Assembly: GCA_002364245.1 (NCBI GenBank)
Contig: DEXR01000022.1
Location: forward strand, 146,349-170,318
DNA: 23,970 nt
From: Flavobacteriaceae bacterium UBA3179
Lineage (GTDB): Bacteria; Bacteroidota; Bacteroidia; Flavobacteriales; Flavobacteriaceae
Direction of reading: 5' to 3'
This document shows, piece after piece, positions 23,846 through 23,970 of the stretch. The position numbers and the translations under genes were made by a program. Position 1 is the stretch's first letter. Each line of letters opens with the position of its first letter. Below the pieces are notes generated by a model. It did no database searches. It had not been told where the DNA came from and was given only the letters and a program-made list of their open reading frames with translations.

Positions 23846-23970
23846 AAGAAATAAAATGATTTCTTGTGGATTACAATAATAGGAAGCCTTAGTAAAGAGC
23901 ATTTTACTTAAACCAAAGTTGGAAAAAGTACTGAATATTTTTAAAAATTATAAACCACTTCCAGTCTATA

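Overview
The window comes from the chromosome of a member of the Bacteroidota, most likely family Flavobacteriaceae. The signs are low G+C, a type IX secretion C-terminal sorting domain, lipoproteins with short SC/FSC lipoboxes, matches to the Bacteroidota promoter element TAnnTTTG, no clear Shine-Dalgarno sites, and a homospermidine-type polyamine gene set. No insertion sequence, phage gene, CRISPR array, rRNA or tRNA is visible.

Layout. (1) 1-1674, minus: a GH113-like glycoside hydrolase cut by the left edge, and a secreted DUF547 protein. (2) 1820-7284, plus: an FAD/NAD(P) oxidoreductase, a polytopic double-[4Fe-4S] membrane protein (the two form a likely redox pair), a DPM-like GT2 glycosyltransferase, and a processive-type membrane GT2. 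(3) 7286-10327: a minus-strand AraC regulator divergent from an ExaC/AcoD-type aldehyde dehydrogenase and its usual companion DUF779, an aldehyde-detoxification module. (4) 10324-12722: a divergent pair of lipoproteins, an M28-PDZ peptidase and a PD40 beta-propeller, with two consensus -7 boxes inside a 32-bp intergenic region. (5) 12799-14202, plus: a GT-C mannosyltransferase-like membrane enzyme, preceded by a 33-bp perfect palindrome. (6) 14221-19043, minus: a tight four-gene polyamine operon, arginine decarboxylase -> agmatinase-type ureohydrolase -> deoxyhypusine-synthase-like protein -> GNAT/nitrilase fusion. (7) 19044-19427: a gene-free stretch that is unusually rich in inverted repeats and lies in the predicted leader of that operon. 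(8) 19428-23812, minus: an RsuA/RluB-family protein lacking the catalytic Asp, a UbiA-family prenyltransferase, and a secreted FG-GAP/VCBS repeat protein exported by T9SS.

How the genes work together. The polyamine operon gives a plausible complete route arginine -> agmatine -> putrescine -> (homo)spermidine-like product, without S-adenosylmethionine decarboxylase, plus a GNAT/amidase fusion of unknown substrate. The DPM-like GT2 could supply polyprenyl-phosphate sugar to the GT-C enzyme. The best candidates for something undescribed are the structured leader upstream of the polyamine operon, the altered polyamine pocket of the deoxyhypusine-synthase-like protein, and the Asp-less pseudouridine synthase with two hairpins in its 5' leader. 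All were read by eye without searches; motif positions and pairings are direct observations, and functions are family knowledge or inference as stated.
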